A stretch of 64,000 nt of DNA, from assembly GCA_963576725.1 (NCBI GenBank), contig OY755237.1, positions 51,109,090-51,173,089 on the forward strand, in the 5' to 3' direction. Positions 1 to 10,269 of the stretch are shown piece by piece (positions within the stretch are counted from its first letter, which is position 1; every line of letters begins with the position of its first letter). A program made the position numbers and the translations under genes. Source of the stretch: Azorinus chamasolen (taxonomy: Eukaryota; Mollusca; Bivalvia; Cardiida; Solecurtidae). A model generated the notes under the pieces. That model did no database searches and was not told the origin of the DNA. It saw nothing but the letters and a program-made list of their open reading frames with translations.

Positions 1-229
1 GTTTTTACTATATAATCCTATGTAAAACATGTGATCCCCTAGGGCGTGGCCGTGTTTGATCCCAGGGGCTTAGTAAAGTAGTCTTAGTAAAGGTTCCCCA
101 AATTATGCTACATACCATTAATATTCATAATGTCATTATTTCTTACTTGAATATTCATGAGGTAAAGGTTTAACTGTATATTCTTTAGTAAGCAGCTGAG
201 ACATAACATAACATTAGCGTAACATTTAC

Positions 230-304
230 CTGTCTGGTCTATTGATGATAGAAATTCATAACACACCTTCCTCCTCTTGCCCAATGGCTGTGTTTTCACA
301 TCTC
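230..304 (-). CDS. SUPT3H: SUPT3H (SPT3 homologue) internal exon encoding the SIDQTG block
   Basis: A 75-nt exon that starts and ends in phase 1. Upstream is a pyrimidine-rich acceptor (cttctttcag) and downstream a gtaaat donor. Completed by the last base of the exon at 3789-3894, it reads Gly-Asp-Val-Lys-Thr-Gln-Pro-Leu and then GKRRKVCYEFLSSIDQTG. Human SUPT3H, recalled from family knowledge, has a closely similar block (KRQKIAQDFLNSIDQTGE) just after its acidic linker. SPT3 is a SAGA/STAGA subunit with a split histone-fold pair that contacts TBP; this segment lies between the N-terminal histone fold and the conserved middle region. The downstream exon is outside the window to the left. The 3.5-kb intron separating it from the preceding exon is filled with repeats. 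Confidence 0.93.
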
Positions 305-879
305 CTGAAAGAAGTTTCAGTATACCCTAATTACCCTTAGTATCCAGACAGCCAGTCCCCCTTCTCAACAGGTTGGTAAAGTTTCAATTTTGTGCCATTC
401 TGATAACTTAGCAAACAATGCCAACCCTGACCTGTGACAGACGACAATCTTAGCAAACATGAATTATCTAGTATACAAATGGTTAAAAGTATCGTATGGT
501 AACCTAGGCAACTTGTCTAGATCCAGATGAGATGCTGGTTAACTTGGCATCTCATAGGGATCGGAAATTCATCACATAACTTTGCTTGTCTCTCGGTTAA
601 TATAACCATCACATTTTTTTTTTCATATCTAACCTGACTGTGTAATACAAGATGTAAACTGGTACACAACTTATTTGTCTTGTGTCAGTGTGTATAGTAG
701 TAAACTTTCGATAACCATTATATGTTGGCATGGTGTGTCTAGATATTGAAGTTGAGCGAATCAGTTATGTGATAAAAGAATCTGACATGAGTTATCATTT
801 GAGATATGAGGGTTGTTTGATATGTATCGTGTATTGTGTATTATCTTAAAAGGAACTGACTCAAATGGTCAAATTAAAT
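305..879. other. SUPT3H intron, no recognised gene
   Basis: Intronic DNA between the two leftmost exons. A degenerate half of a GATCCAGATGAGATGCC-type palindrome lies near 518-567. Nothing else is recognised. Confidence 0.5.
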
Positions 880-1577
880 TTACATCCCTTCAAAGTATTC
901 TCTGTGGTTGGAAATATATAACTTCAGTTTGTGAATCCACTTCCAGAATGTGTCATGGTAGGCTGACCTGGATATACCTCTAAGGCACTGGCTGACCCAA
1001 GGGCTTGTCTGGAGGTATATTGCCGACCAGATAAGAACTTTTTCAGTTTTGGAAAAAGTCGCGAGGGTAGATCTGGAGAGTACGGTGGGTACGGCAAGAC
1101 GGTTACCTTCTCTGACTTTAGAAATGCTTTACAATGTCAGATGTATGTGCTGGGGCATTATCATGCAATAGACATCAGATGTATGTGCTGGGGGCATTAT
1201 CATGCAATAGTCAAACATATTGAAATCCTGTCACAGAACGTTGTTTCTGGTAATATTTTTTAGCTTTTTCAGTACCACATCGTTGTAATATCGCCTAGTG
1301 ACACTTTTGTCTTTTGGCACCGCAACTTGTATGAGAAGAATATAGCATAGAGGACCTTCTTTGTGCTCATTGTCCTTTTGGCAACTACAGGTTATCTACC
1401 GTGTTTGGTTAGCCATATCTTGTTTCCTATTTTCCTAACTGGCTCAAAATAGTGCACCCATGTTTTGTCTCCAGTAAAGAAGTTTGCAAATTGCCTTTGG
1501 TTGAACTTTAGAAACTTTTTTAGCAATTGCTTGGCCGTTTGTATGTGGGCCATGAGAAGATTTTCATTACTCTTCAC
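880..1577 (-). pseudogene. Mariner (DD34D-type) transposase relic
   Basis: Read on the minus strand, pieces of a mariner transposase appear in order across several frames. First is FFTGDKTWVHYFEPVRKIG (GDETWV-type block with E changed to K), then a KRTMSTKKVLYAIFF-like segment, then LLHDNAPAHTSDIVKHF (second catalytic Asp), then a frameshifted PYPPYSPDL, and a C-terminus close to YISNHREYFEGM followed by TAA at 880-882. Several frameshifts and stops, plus a short internal duplication, make it inactive. The N-terminal helix-turn-helix half is missing: at ~1578 the sequence switches into an unrelated tandem-repeat element. It sits in a SUPT3H intron in the host gene's orientation. It belongs to a different mariner lineage from the element at 58.8-61.9 kb. 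Confidence 0.85.
1137..1210. repeat. ~36-bp direct duplication inside the mariner relic
   Basis: Two nearly identical copies of tcagatgtatgtgctgggg plus the following attatcatgcaatag lie head to tail, separated by 'aca'. This duplicates the segment around the HDNAPAHTS motif and adds to the evidence that the copy is dead. Confidence 0.85.
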
Positions 1578-3384
1578 TACATGTTTCTATAGAAAACTGG
1601 CCACCCCTTGGTGGGGGGAGGGGGGCAAATTTTGACCCCAGGGACATAATTTTTATAACTTTTGTAGAGGGCAGGAACATGATGCTATGTGACAAATATG
1701 AAAGCTAAGAACCTTCCAGTTTCAGAGGAGAAGATTTTCAATGTTTTCACTATATGTTTCTTTTGAAAACTGGCCACCCCTTAGGCAGGGCCAATTTTGA
1801 CCCTAGGGGCATAATTTATATAACTTTTGTAGAGGGCCTGAGCATGATACTACATGTATGTGTCAAATATGAAAGCTGAGAACCTTCCAGTTTCAGGAGA
1901 AGATTTTCAAAGTTTTCACTATGTTTTTTATTGAAAACTGGCCAATTTCGACCTTAGGGGCATAATTTATATAACTTTTGTAGTGGGCCTGAGCATGATG
2001 CTATGTGTCAAATATGAAATCTGAGAACCTTCCAGTTTCAGTTGAAGATTTTCAAAGTTTTCACTATGTTTCTATTGAAAATTGGCCACCCCTGGGGCAG
2101 GGCCAATTTTGATCCCTGGGGCATAATTTATCAAAACAAATTGTAGAGAACCTGGACATGATGCTATGTGCCAAATATGAAAGCTCAGAACCTTCCAGTT
2201 TCAGAGATTTTCAAAGTTTTCACTATATGTTTCTATAGAAAACAAGGCACCCCTGGGGCGGAGCCAATTTAAACCACAGGGACATAATTTATATAACATG
2301 AGAACCCTGTAGATTCAGAGGAGAAGATTTTCAAACGTTTCATTTCATGTTTCTATTGAAAACTGGACACCACTGGGGTGGGCCAATTTTGTCCCCTAGG
2401 GGCATAATTTATAAAACTTTTGTAGAGGATCTGAACATGATGCTATGTGCCAAATATGAAAGCTGTGAACCTTCCAGTTTCAGGAGAAGATTTTCAAAGT
2501 TTTCACAATATATTTCTATAGAAAACAAGGCATCCCTGGGATGGAGCCAATTTTAACCCCAGGGACATAATTTATATAACATGAGAACCCTGTAGATTCA
2601 GACGAGAAGATTTTCAAAGTTTTCACTATATGTTTCTATCGAAAACTGGCCACCCTTGGAGTGGGCCAATTTGGACCCCAGAGGCATAATTTATACAAAA
2701 TTTGTAGAGGACCTACAGATGATCCTATGTGCCAAATATGAAAGCTGAGAACCTTCCAGTTTTAGAGGAGAAGATTTTCAGTTTTCACAATATGTTTCTA
2801 TAGAAAACAAGGCACCCCTGGGACAGAGCCAATTTTAACCCCAGGGACATGATTTATATAATGTTTGTAGAGAACCTACAGATGATGCTATGTGCCAAAG
2901 ATGAAATCTGAGAACTCTGTAGATTCAGAGGAGTAGATTTTCAAAGTTTTCACTATATGCTTCTATTGAAAACTGGCCACCGCTGGGGCAGAGCAAATTT
3001 TGACCCCAGGGGCATAATTTACTGGTATATAAATTTTATAGAGGACTTGAACATGATGCTATGTGCCAAATATTTAAAGCTGAGAACCTTTCAGTTTCAG
3101 AGGAGAAGATTTCCAAAATTTTCACTCTATGTTTCTATTGAAAACTGGTCAACCCTGGGGGCAGGACCAATTTTGACCCCTGGGGCACAAGTTATATAAC
3201 TTTTGTAGAGGACCTACAGATGATGCTATGTGCCAAAGATGAAAGCTGAGAACCCTTAAGATTCAGAGGAGAAGATTTTTAAAGGGTTAAATGTTTTATG
3301 ACTGACAACGCACACCGATGGACGACGGACATCAGGCGACAACAAAATCTCACCCTGAGCACTTTGTGCTCTGGTGAGCTAAAA
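1578..3384 (+). mobile_element. Hairpin-ended tandem-repeat element (5'-truncated), family A
   Basis: About ten diverged units of ~150-180 bp, each running from gaaaactggccaccCCTGGGGCGGGGCCAATTTTGACCCC-type sequence through 'ataacttttgtagaggacctgaacatgatgctatg' to 'gaagattttcaaagttttcac' (broken into short quotes here). The 3' end is a gacgacggacatcagg tract followed by a hairpin whose arms are ctcaccctgagcac and gtgctctggtgag, ending in CTAAAA. Full-length relatives at 14041, 44774 and 46883 start AACAAGAGGGCC; that head is missing here. Internal minisatellites and a 3' hairpin before CTAA recall Helitron-like non-autonomous elements, but no Rep/helicase is present. The classification is an inference. 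Confidence 0.75.
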
Positions 3385-3389
3385 GAAAA

Positions 3390-3457
3390 CCCAGAGCAGA
3401 CCCTGATCAGACGGCTCATACAGGAGTGGTCCAATCTGGGTCTAGTGTGTAAAAGCA
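3390..3457. repeat. Degenerate GATCAGACGGCTCC palindrome (MITE fragment)
   Basis: Partial copy of the palindrome class 'cagagtagacccagatcaga...tctgatctgggtctactctg' seen throughout the window. It is truncated on the left by the hairpin-ended element. Confidence 0.55.
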
Positions 3458-3687
3458 TTAAACCTTTACTCCATAAATATGCCTTTCCACGCCTTTGCAA
3501 ACAGAGTAGACCCAGATCAGACGGCTCTTACAGTAAGCTCTGTTTGCTTATGATATAAATATGAGTCTATAGTTTCTGTCATAACCAAAACTTCATCTGT
3601 CCATGGGCAATTTAAACAATTAATTTAATATTCATGATCATTGATGTAATTATTTCGTACATGAATATTCATGGAGTAAAGGGTTAA
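3458..3687. mobile_element. TTAA-flanked MITE (piggyBac-like ends)
   Basis: Starts TTAAACCTTTACTCCAT and ends ATGGAGTAAAGGGTTAA, giving 17-bp imperfect inverted ends with TTAA target-site duplications. The interior holds a GCAAACAGAGTAGACCCAGA palindrome arm and 'atgaatattcatg' motifs. TTAA targets with CCC/CCY starts are typical of piggyBac-superfamily elements. No coding sequence. Confidence 0.75.
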
Positions 3688-3727
3688 AAGGCCTTTCTGC
3701 TGAGTAAATGGTTAATGTACAGCACAT

Positions 3728-3788
3728 CATAAATGTCTAATATCATAAATGTCTAATATCATAAATGTCTAATATGATAAATGTCTAC
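3728..3788. repeat. 16-bp tandem repeat touching a SUPT3H splice donor
   Basis: Four copies of an ataaatgtctaatatc unit. The last ends exactly at the 5' splice site of the neighbouring exon (intron start GTAGACATTTAT on the minus strand). The first intron bases are therefore part of the array. Confidence 0.85.
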
Positions 3789-3894
3789 CTGTGGCTACAT
3801 CAGTTGGATCATCTTCATCCACACTGGCACTGCGAACAGTGGCCGTCTTCTGGTCCTTCTTGTCCATGTACTGCAGTAGGCGCCGCAACTTCAC
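3789..3894 (-). CDS. SUPT3H: SUPT3H (SPT3 homologue) exon: end of histone fold plus acidic linker
   Basis: A 106-nt exon, phase 0 in and phase 1 out, with acceptor tatatgacag and donor GTAGAC. Only one frame is open. It reads VKLRRLLQYMDKKDQ, then KTATVRSAS, then VDEDDPTDVAT. Joined to the preceding exon it continues ...LRKDK|VKLRRLLQYM, matching the human SUPT3H segment MRKDKKKLRRLLKYM; the VDEDDP stretch corresponds to the human IDEDD acidic linker. The histone fold mediates pairing within SAGA next to TBP. The donor lies in a short tandem repeat. Intron lengths on either side are about 4.8 and 3.5 kb. Confidence 0.94.
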
Positions 3895-3946
3895 CTGTCA
3901 TATACCAGAATCATTACTAAGGGCAATTCATGTCCACCACCAATGA

Positions 3947-4083
3947 TTAACTCTTTAATCTGATACTAGTTTATGCAATGCCACTGAATGGGGAAAAAAC
4001 TCATGTATGCCATTTCAAATTTCATCTAATTAATATTCATCATGTCATGATTCCTTACAAGAATGTCCATGGAGTAAAGGGTT
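3947..4083. mobile_element. Diverged MITE with TTAACTCTTTA / GGAGTAAAGGGTT ends
   Basis: Begins ttaactctttaatctg and ends ccatggagtaaagggttc, with 'taattaatattcatcatgtc' near the right end. Same family as the 3458-3687 element but more decayed. Confidence 0.5.
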
Positions 4084-4189
4084 CAAGCAATTGTTGTCTG
4101 GAGAAAAATAAATTGTACAATTTTCAGTAAAGTGTTTTCTTCACTATTTTCCATTTTCAGCTTGAATCCTACCAAGTATGGATTCTAAA

Positions 4190-4450
4190 TTTTGACGATT
4201 ATGATAGCTAAGAAAAGAGTCAAGGGTCGACCCTAGGTCATTCTCAATGTTAAAAAGGACCCTGGGTTGATTGTCAACGTTAAAAACAGATCCTGGGTAA
4301 ATTCTTAACGTTTTAAAAAAAAGACCCAGGGTCGAATTTCAATGTTAAAAAACCATGCTGTGTTGACTGTTAAGTTGATTCCTAACGTTTAAGAAAGACC
4401 CTATGTCGATCCTTAACGTTAAAAACATACCCTCAGTCAATTCTAAACAC
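4190..4450. repeat. ~45-50-bp tandem repeat with GACCCTGGGTTGATTNTNAACGTT core
   Basis: Five to six diverged units, each containing a ccctgggt- or ccctaggt-like core, then tcaacgtt or ttaacgtt and an A-rich run. The first two units plus their left flank (cgattatgatagctaagaaa) recur at 10758-10855, again just upstream of a copy of the next array. The block therefore belongs to that element. Confidence 0.75.
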
Positions 4451-4805
4451 ATGGTCAAAGTTTCATGTAACACTGGCTCTTAGACAGCTGCAACAGAAGT
4501 TACCTAATATGGATCTACATTCTTTGCATAAGCATGTATAGCATCTGATTTAGGTAGTGTTGTAAGCAAGCAATGAAGACCCAGTAGCTCCTACAGGAGC
4601 TGTCTTATATGGGTCTATATTGCTATAATGCTGTAATTCATCTGAAAGTTCTGACACTGCAAGTATTTGAACAGCATGGCCTACCCATGTACGAATAGTA
4701 TTTAGAGCTCTTTATAATGTCTGATTCATGCTAATGTAGTAGCAAACAGTGTAGACCCTGTAGTTTGATTTGGGTCTACACTATTTGTCTAAGCACACCT
4801 GTCCA
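4451..4805. other. Decayed MITE material between arrays
   Basis: Contains weak copies of 'gacccagtagctcctacaggagctgtcttatatgggtct'-type palindromes near 4578-4618 and 'agcaaacagtgtagaccctg' near 4740. No gene recognised. Confidence 0.4.
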
Positions 4806-6630
4806 ATACTTACAAATTACAAATTTGGAATCTGTAACTGATAAGGTATAGGAGATATGCTCCGGACAAGCTTTTAGTAAAATCAAGGTCAAAGGTCAAG
4901 GGCACATGAAAATGGTATGCGACACTCCGCCATCCCAAGATGAACTCACACACCAAATTTAGAATCCGTAGCTGGTAAGGTATAGGAGATATACTCTGGA
5001 CAAGCTTTTTGTATTTGGTAAGGTATAGGAAATATGCTCCGGACTGTAAAATTGAGGTCAAAGGTCAAGGTCAAGGTCAGTGATCTGAAAATGGTACACG
5101 ACTCTCCGCCATCCCAAGATGAACTAACAAACCAAATTTGGAATCCGTAGCTGGTATGGTAAAGGAGAAATGCTCCGGACAAGCTTTGTGTATAATCGAG
5201 GTCAAAGGTCAAGGTCAAAGTGACCAGAAAATGGTATGCGACACTCTGCCATCCCAAGATAAACTCACAAACCAAATTTGGAATCCGTAGCTGGTAAGGT
5301 ATAGGAGATATTCTCTAGACAACCATTTGTAAAATCGAGGTCGAAGGTCAAGGTCAAGGTCACAGTGACCTGAAAATGGTACGCGACACTCCTCCATCCC
5401 AAGATAAACTCACACACCAAATTTGGAATCCGTAGCTAGCTTTTTGTAAATTCAAGGTCAAAGGTCAAGGTCATAGTGACCTGAAAATGGTACGCGACAC
5501 TCCGTCGACACTCCTCCATCCCAAGATAAACTCACACACCAAATCTGGAATCCGTAGCTGGTAAGGAGATATGCTCCGGACAAGCTTTTTGTAAAATCAA
5601 GGTCAAAGGTCAAGGTCAAGGTCACAGTGAACTTAAAATGGTACGCGACACTCCTCCACCCCAAGATGAACTCGCACACCAAATTTGGAATCCTTAGCTG
5701 GTAAGGTATAGGAGATATACTCCGGACAAGCTTTTTTGTAGCTGGTAAGGTATAAGCTTTTTTTAAAATCGAGGTCAAAGGTCAAGGTCACAGTGACCTG
5801 GAAATGGTACTCGACACTCCGCCATCTCAAGGTATTCTCACACACCAAATTTGGAATCCGTATCTGGTAAGGTATAGAAGATATGCACTGGACAAGCTTT
5901 TTGTAAAATCGTTCAAAGGTCAAGGTCAAGGTCACAGTGAACTTTAAACGGTATGCGACACTCCTCCATCCTAAGATGAACTCACACACCAAATTTGGAA
6001 TCCTTAGCTGGTAAGGTATAGGAGATATACTCCGGACAAGCTTTTTGTAGCTGGTAAGGTATAAGCTTTTTTTTAAATCGAGGTCAAAGGTCAAGGTCAA
6101 GGTCACAAAGACCTGGAAATGGTACACGACACTCCCCCATCCCAAGATGAACTCACACACCAAATTTGGAATCCGTAGCTGGTAAGGTATAGGAGATATG
6201 CTCTGGACAAGCTTTTTGTAAAATCAAGGTCAAAGGTAAGGTATAAGCTTTTTTTAAATCGAGGTCAAAGGTCAAGGTCAAGGTCACAAAGACCTGGAAA
6301 TGGTACGCGACACTCCCCCATCCCAAGATGAACTCACACACCAAATTTGGAATCCGTAGCTGGTAAGGTATAGGAGATATGCTCCGGACAAGCTTTTTGT
6401 AAAATCAAGGTCAAAGGTCAAGGTCAAGGTCATAGTGACATGAAAATGGTACGCGACACTCCGCCATCCCAAGATGAACTCACACACCAAATTTGGTATC
6501 CGTAGCTGATGTGACAAAGGAAATATACTCCGGACAAAAGGTACACACACCCACACACACACACACCCACACACACACCCACGCACGGTGCGATCACTAT
6601 ATGCCGCCAAAGCCTAGCTTTGGGGGCATA
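4806..6630. repeat. ~150-bp GGTCA-rich tandem array, family B copy 1
   Basis: About a dozen units containing, in order, aggtcaaaggtcaaggtca, a gtgacctgaaaatggtacgc block, 'cactccgccatcccaagatg', 'aactcacacaccaaatttgg', 'aatccgtagctggtaaggta' and 'gatatgctccggacaagctt'. Some units are rearranged or shortened (for example 5698-5765, 6195-6250). The array ends in a CACACC microsatellite (~6541-6585), then gcacggtgcgatcactat and an inverted pair (atgccgccaaagc / gctttgggggcat), then TAA. Units contain AGGTCACAGTGACCT (5357-5371, 5785-5799) and AGGTCAAAGGTCA. The long minus-strand open frames here (MVCEFILGW...) follow from the repeat and are not genes. Confidence 0.88.
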
Positions 6631-7540
6631 AAAAGATACATACCAAATATGAAAGCCCTAATACCAAATATGGAAGCCCTAGGTCTATTGGTTCCAATGT
6701 AATAGGCAGTTAAAGATTTTTGCAAAAGTAGGTCAAAGGTGAAGGTCAAAATTGTTGGCATGGTCATACCATGTATAGAAGTCCTATGCCGATCACATCC
6801 AATATTATAGGAATTTAAAGATTTTTGCAAACGAAGGTGAAAGGTCAAAGTCAAGGTCACATGGTAAAAACATTGGTATGGTTGAGTCTTAAGACAGGAA
6901 ATATACATACAAAGTATGGAAGCCCTACACCTATTGGTTCCAATGTTATATGCATTTAAAGGCTTTTGCAAAAGTAGGACAAATGCGAAGGTCAAGGTCA
7001 GAAGGGCAAATATGTTTGTATGGTCATACCAAGTATTGAAGTCCTAGGTATATTGGTTCCAAGTTATAGGCACTTACAGATTTTTGCAAAAATAGGTGAA
7101 ATGTCAAGGTCATATGGTAAAAAACATTGGTGTGTTTGAAAAAGTCTTCAGACAGAAAAGATACAAACCAAGTATGGAAGTATATGCATTTAAAAACTTG
7201 CAAAAGTAGGTCAAAGGTCAAGGTCAAGGTCAGAAAGGCAAAAATGTTGGCATGGTCATACTAAGTATGGAAGCCCTAGACCCATTGGTTTAAATGTTAT
7301 AGGCATTTAAAGATTTTTGCAAAAGTAGGTCAAAGGTCAAGGTCAGGAGGACAAAAAAAGTTGATCATAGGTCCTAGGTCCTCCTAGGCCTATTGGTTCC
7401 AATAATATAGGCATTTAAAGATTTTTTCAAAAGTAGATCAAAAGTCAAGGTCAAGGTCAGAAGGGCAAACAATGATATTGTTGGAAAAGTCTTAACACAA
7501 GAAAGTTGCATACCAAGGTTTTTATAGCATAAGCTCTACT
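6631..7540. repeat. ~150-bp tandem array, family C
   Basis: Roughly six units with 'aagtatggaagccctaggcc', 'tattggttccaatgttatag', 'gcatttaaagatttttgcaa' and 'aagtaggtcaaaggtcaagg'. It follows directly on the terminal hairpin of the preceding array. The GGTCA half-site run is present in most units. Confidence 0.8.
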
Positions 7541-7554
7541 GTTCTACGAACAGG

Positions 7555-8525
7555 CAAACTAATAAAACTAGAAAACTGACTCAGTCAGAGACTGAGAGGG
7601 CCCTGCAGACGATCTTTTGTTGAATATGGCATTTTTGATAAATCAAGAGCAGATAACTCTGGATGTGGTGATCTCATTCAACCAAAAAACTATATGTGTC
7701 TTCCTCTCATAATACAAAGCATATGCTCTTAATATGAACCAGATAGAACCTATGTGAAGTACTGCTTGAGTTATCACGTCACATCAAGTGTTGAGCAAAG
7801 TTGATGGCATTTTCGATAAATCAAGGGCAGATAACTCTAGACATAATGACCTGATTCAACCCCAAATAGGTGTCTTCCTCTGATGATACTAAGCATATGC
7901 ACTTAATATAAAACCAATATGTGAAGTACTGTTTGAGTTATTACATCCCATCAAAATTGTTGACAGAAGTTGATAGCATTTTTGAAGAAACAAGGGCAGA
8001 TAACTCTGGACATAGTGAATCGATTCAACCCAAAAACTATAGGCGTCTTCCTCTGATGTTACTAAGCATATGCCCGTAATATGAAACTAATATGTAAATT
8101 ACTGTTTGAGTTATCGCGTCACATCAAAATTGTTAACAGAATTTTTTAAAATTCAAGGGCAGATAACTCTCGACATACTGATCAGAATAAACCCCAACAC
8201 TATAGGCCTCCTCCTCTGATGATACTAAGTATATGCCCTTAATATGACATCAATATGTGAATTACTGTTTGAGTTATCGTGTCACATCAAAATTGTTAAC
8301 AGCATTTTTTGAAGATTCAAGGGCAGCCAACTCTAGACAAAGTGATCAGACTCAACCCAAAAACTATAGGCGTCTTCCTCTGATGATACTAAGCATATGC
8401 CCTTAATATGAAACCAATAAGTGAATTACTGTTTGAATTATCGTGCCACATCAGACAGACAGACGGACAGAAAATGTGATTCCTATAGGGCTCCTGCATT
8501 TTCAATGCAAGGCCCTAATTAAAAA
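7555..8525 (+). mobile_element. Hairpin-ended tandem-repeat element, family D
   Basis: Starts near an inverted pair in gactcagtcagagactgaga. Then come five ~165-180-bp units with 'caagggcagataactctgga', 'cgattcaacccaaaaactat' and 'tgtgaagtactgtttgagtt'. The 3' end has a cagacagacagacggacag tract, then a hairpin (gggctcctgcatt / aatgcaaggccc), then TAATTAA. It has the same organisation as the other hairpin-ended elements but an unrelated core. Confidence 0.78.
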
Positions 8526-8735
8526 ATATTTTTAATGTTAAACTTCATAACAGCAATATTTGACCTCAGATGAACTTCCACACAAAATTTAAGCATCCTA
8601 GTACAAATATTAAGCTTTAAAACAACCCGTCCAAAATACTTTAACCTTGGCCACGTTCACGTGCACGCCCACACCTGGGGTATAACATAAACTTTACTGT
8701 TCTACGATCAGGCGAGATATAAATGAGTTGCATAC
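8526..8735. other. SUPT3H intron, repeat fragments
   Basis: Short pieces resembling family-B/C-type units ('cctcagatgaacttccacac', 'ggtataacataaactttact'). The donor region of the neighbouring exon is at the right edge. No gene recognised. Confidence 0.4.
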
Positions 8736-8822
8736 CTTGTCTTTCCTCAAGAGGAACAAGATGTCCTCCGCCCCGATGAATTTGCCATTCCTCATAGCTG
8801 CTACTTCTGAAGTTTTCATCAA
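8736..8822 (-). CDS. SUPT3H: SUPT3H (SPT3 homologue) exon: second half of the N-terminal histone fold
   Basis: An 87-nt exon of 29 codons, phase 0 on both sides. It has a strong acceptor (tggttttccactttcag) and a GACAAG|GTATGC donor. It reads LMKTSEVAAMRNGKF then IGAEDILFLLRKDK. Human SUPT3H has [20 protein letters not shown] then DLLFLMRKDK at this place, and TAF13, a paralogous histone-fold protein, has VEDIVFLIRKD. The next exon's VKLRRLL continuation decides for SPT3 over TAF13. The exon encodes the end of helix 2, loop 2 and helix 3. The upstream exon with helix 1 (the MMxGxGD / ETAVLVEDVV-type segment) was looked for and not found in this window. Confidence 0.93.
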
Positions 8823-9329
8823 CTGAAAGTGGAAAACCATTTGCAGACTGAAGACTCTTGTCCAATGCCAATTTTAACAAGATGTGTTTGTGATATAATA
8901 TGCCTCAAAACAGCAACTCTCACCTATAATTTTTGACATTTGATCTTGAGGCATGACCTTGAACTTGACAAGGTACACTCAAAAGCAGCATTTCACGAGA
9001 TGAGAACACATGCTAAATATGAAGTCTCTATCTCTAATATTCAAAAGCTATGGTTGAATTTAAAGTTTGAGATAAAAACATGCCCCAAGATCAAGATCTT
9101 GAGGGTGTAAACAATTACACTTTTTTTATATTTATTGAATAGCCAGTATTGAAAATAACAGCCTAGTTCTATGTCTGCTATTGTTGCTGATGTCAATCCC
9201 CAAAAGCCAGCAACTTGCAATGTCAACATTGTGACTTCTGTAAGTAGAGTAAATTGACAATAACTAAATGCAAAACAAGTGAAAACTTTCCTTTCAAACT
9301 TTTGGAGATACACAGATTTTTACACATTT
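8823..9329. other. 5' intron of SUPT3H, mostly unassigned
   Basis: Contains one weak ~150-bp unit with 'gatcttgaggcatgaccttg' and 'gctaaatatgaagtctctat'. No gene or strong repeat end is recognised. Confidence 0.4.
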
Positions 9330-9392
9330 GCAAATAGAATAGACCAAGATCAGACAGCTCCTTTAGGAGCTGTCATGATCTCCTCTTTTTGC
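9330..9392. repeat. Palindrome class 1 (GATCAGACAGCTCC) copy
   Basis: Arms gcaaatagaatagaccaaga and its diverged complement flank a central agctcctttaggagct. This is the hairpin core of the commonest MITE group in the window. Confidence 0.7.
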
Positions 9393-9416
9393 TTGTGATA
9401 TAACATACATTGCAAA

Positions 9417-9742
9417 GGCATAAACTTATTCTACTAGGTAAACAATGCCCTTGTTCGTTATCTCCTCTGTCATAGACTGATTCTACCAGGTAAACAATGC
9501 CCTTGTTCGTTATATCCTCTGTCATAGACCGATTCTACCAGGGAAACAATGCCCTTGTTTGTTATCTCCTCTGTCATAGACCGATTCTACCAGGGAAACA
9601 ATGCCCTTGTTTGTTATCTCCTCTGTCATAGACTGATTCTACCAGGTAAACAATGCCCTTGGTCGTTATCTCCTCTGTCATAGACTGATTCTACCAGGGA
9701 AACAATGCCCTTGTTTGTTATCTCCTCTGTTTTGCTCATGGA
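9417..9742. repeat. 52-bp minisatellite, ~6 copies
   Basis: Unit contains gactgattctaccaggtaaa, caatgcccttgttcgttatc and tcctctgtcata. Copies differ by single bases (gtaaa/ggaaa, ttcgt/ttgt), so homogenisation looks recent. Confidence 0.9.
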
Positions 9743-10039
9743 ATTATACATATGTACTTATTGATCTGATTCTGAAATTCCTGTCACAGCCAACAGTTTC
9801 CTTGTTCATTTGAACAGTGGTACCTCAATATCTCAAACTCAGATAGCTCCGCCTTCTGGATAACTCAAAGTAAAAGTTTGGTCCCGCCAAAATTAACAAT
9901 ATAGGAATTAGGATTGCTCTAAAATGTATCACTATGCATATCTTGAAACACATGTGACAGCTCAATGCAGGTTTTAAGTATATGTAATGCTGAAATTTCA
10001 TACAAATGAAATAAATGGTCAAAAATATGGTGAAAGTGA
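9743..10039. other. Unassigned non-coding stretch
   Basis: No recognisable gene. 'ggataactcaaagtaaaagt' and its surroundings show no clear repeat relation to the rest of the window. Confidence 0.35.
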
Positions 10040-10215
10040 CAAATGGTTTGGATCCTGATCATTATGCTGTGTCTCACCTGGATCTAAGTTGTTTGCAGTT
10101 TCACTGCTAGTATGCAAACAGCTAATTAGTTCCAGCAAGACATGGATCCATGTTGTTTGCAGTTTCACTGCTAGTATGCAAACAGCTAATTAGTTCCAGC
10201 AAGACACGGTTTGGC
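10040..10215. repeat. Palindrome class 2 (TTTGGATCC) copy with a 68-bp tandem duplication
   Basis: A tttggatcctgat arm is followed by cctggatctaagttgtttgc. The block 'gttgtttgcagtttcactgc' through 'ctaattagttccagcaagac' occurs twice in tandem with almost no change. Confidence 0.75.
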
Positions 10216-10269
10216 CGTGAATAAAACTCTGTGAATGTTTTATCTACAATTCTGACTATTGACAACAAT

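Noticed and set aside
4810..6610. Several overlapping minus-strand open frames of 80-176 codons (MVCEFILGWRSVAYHF-type peptides)
   Set aside because: They follow the family B tandem unit, shift frame between units, and recur unchanged in copy 2 at 10.8-12.5 kb. Repeat artefacts.
8736..8822. TAF13 as the identity of the histone-fold exon
   Set aside because: IGAEDILFLLRKDK alone could fit TAF13, but the next exons (VKLRRLLQYM, SIDQTG) exist only in SPT3.
8641..8880. 79-codon ATG-started minus-strand frame over the SUPT3H exon
   Set aside because: A different frame from the exon's coding frame; its translation has no relation to a family, while the spliced frame matches SPT3.
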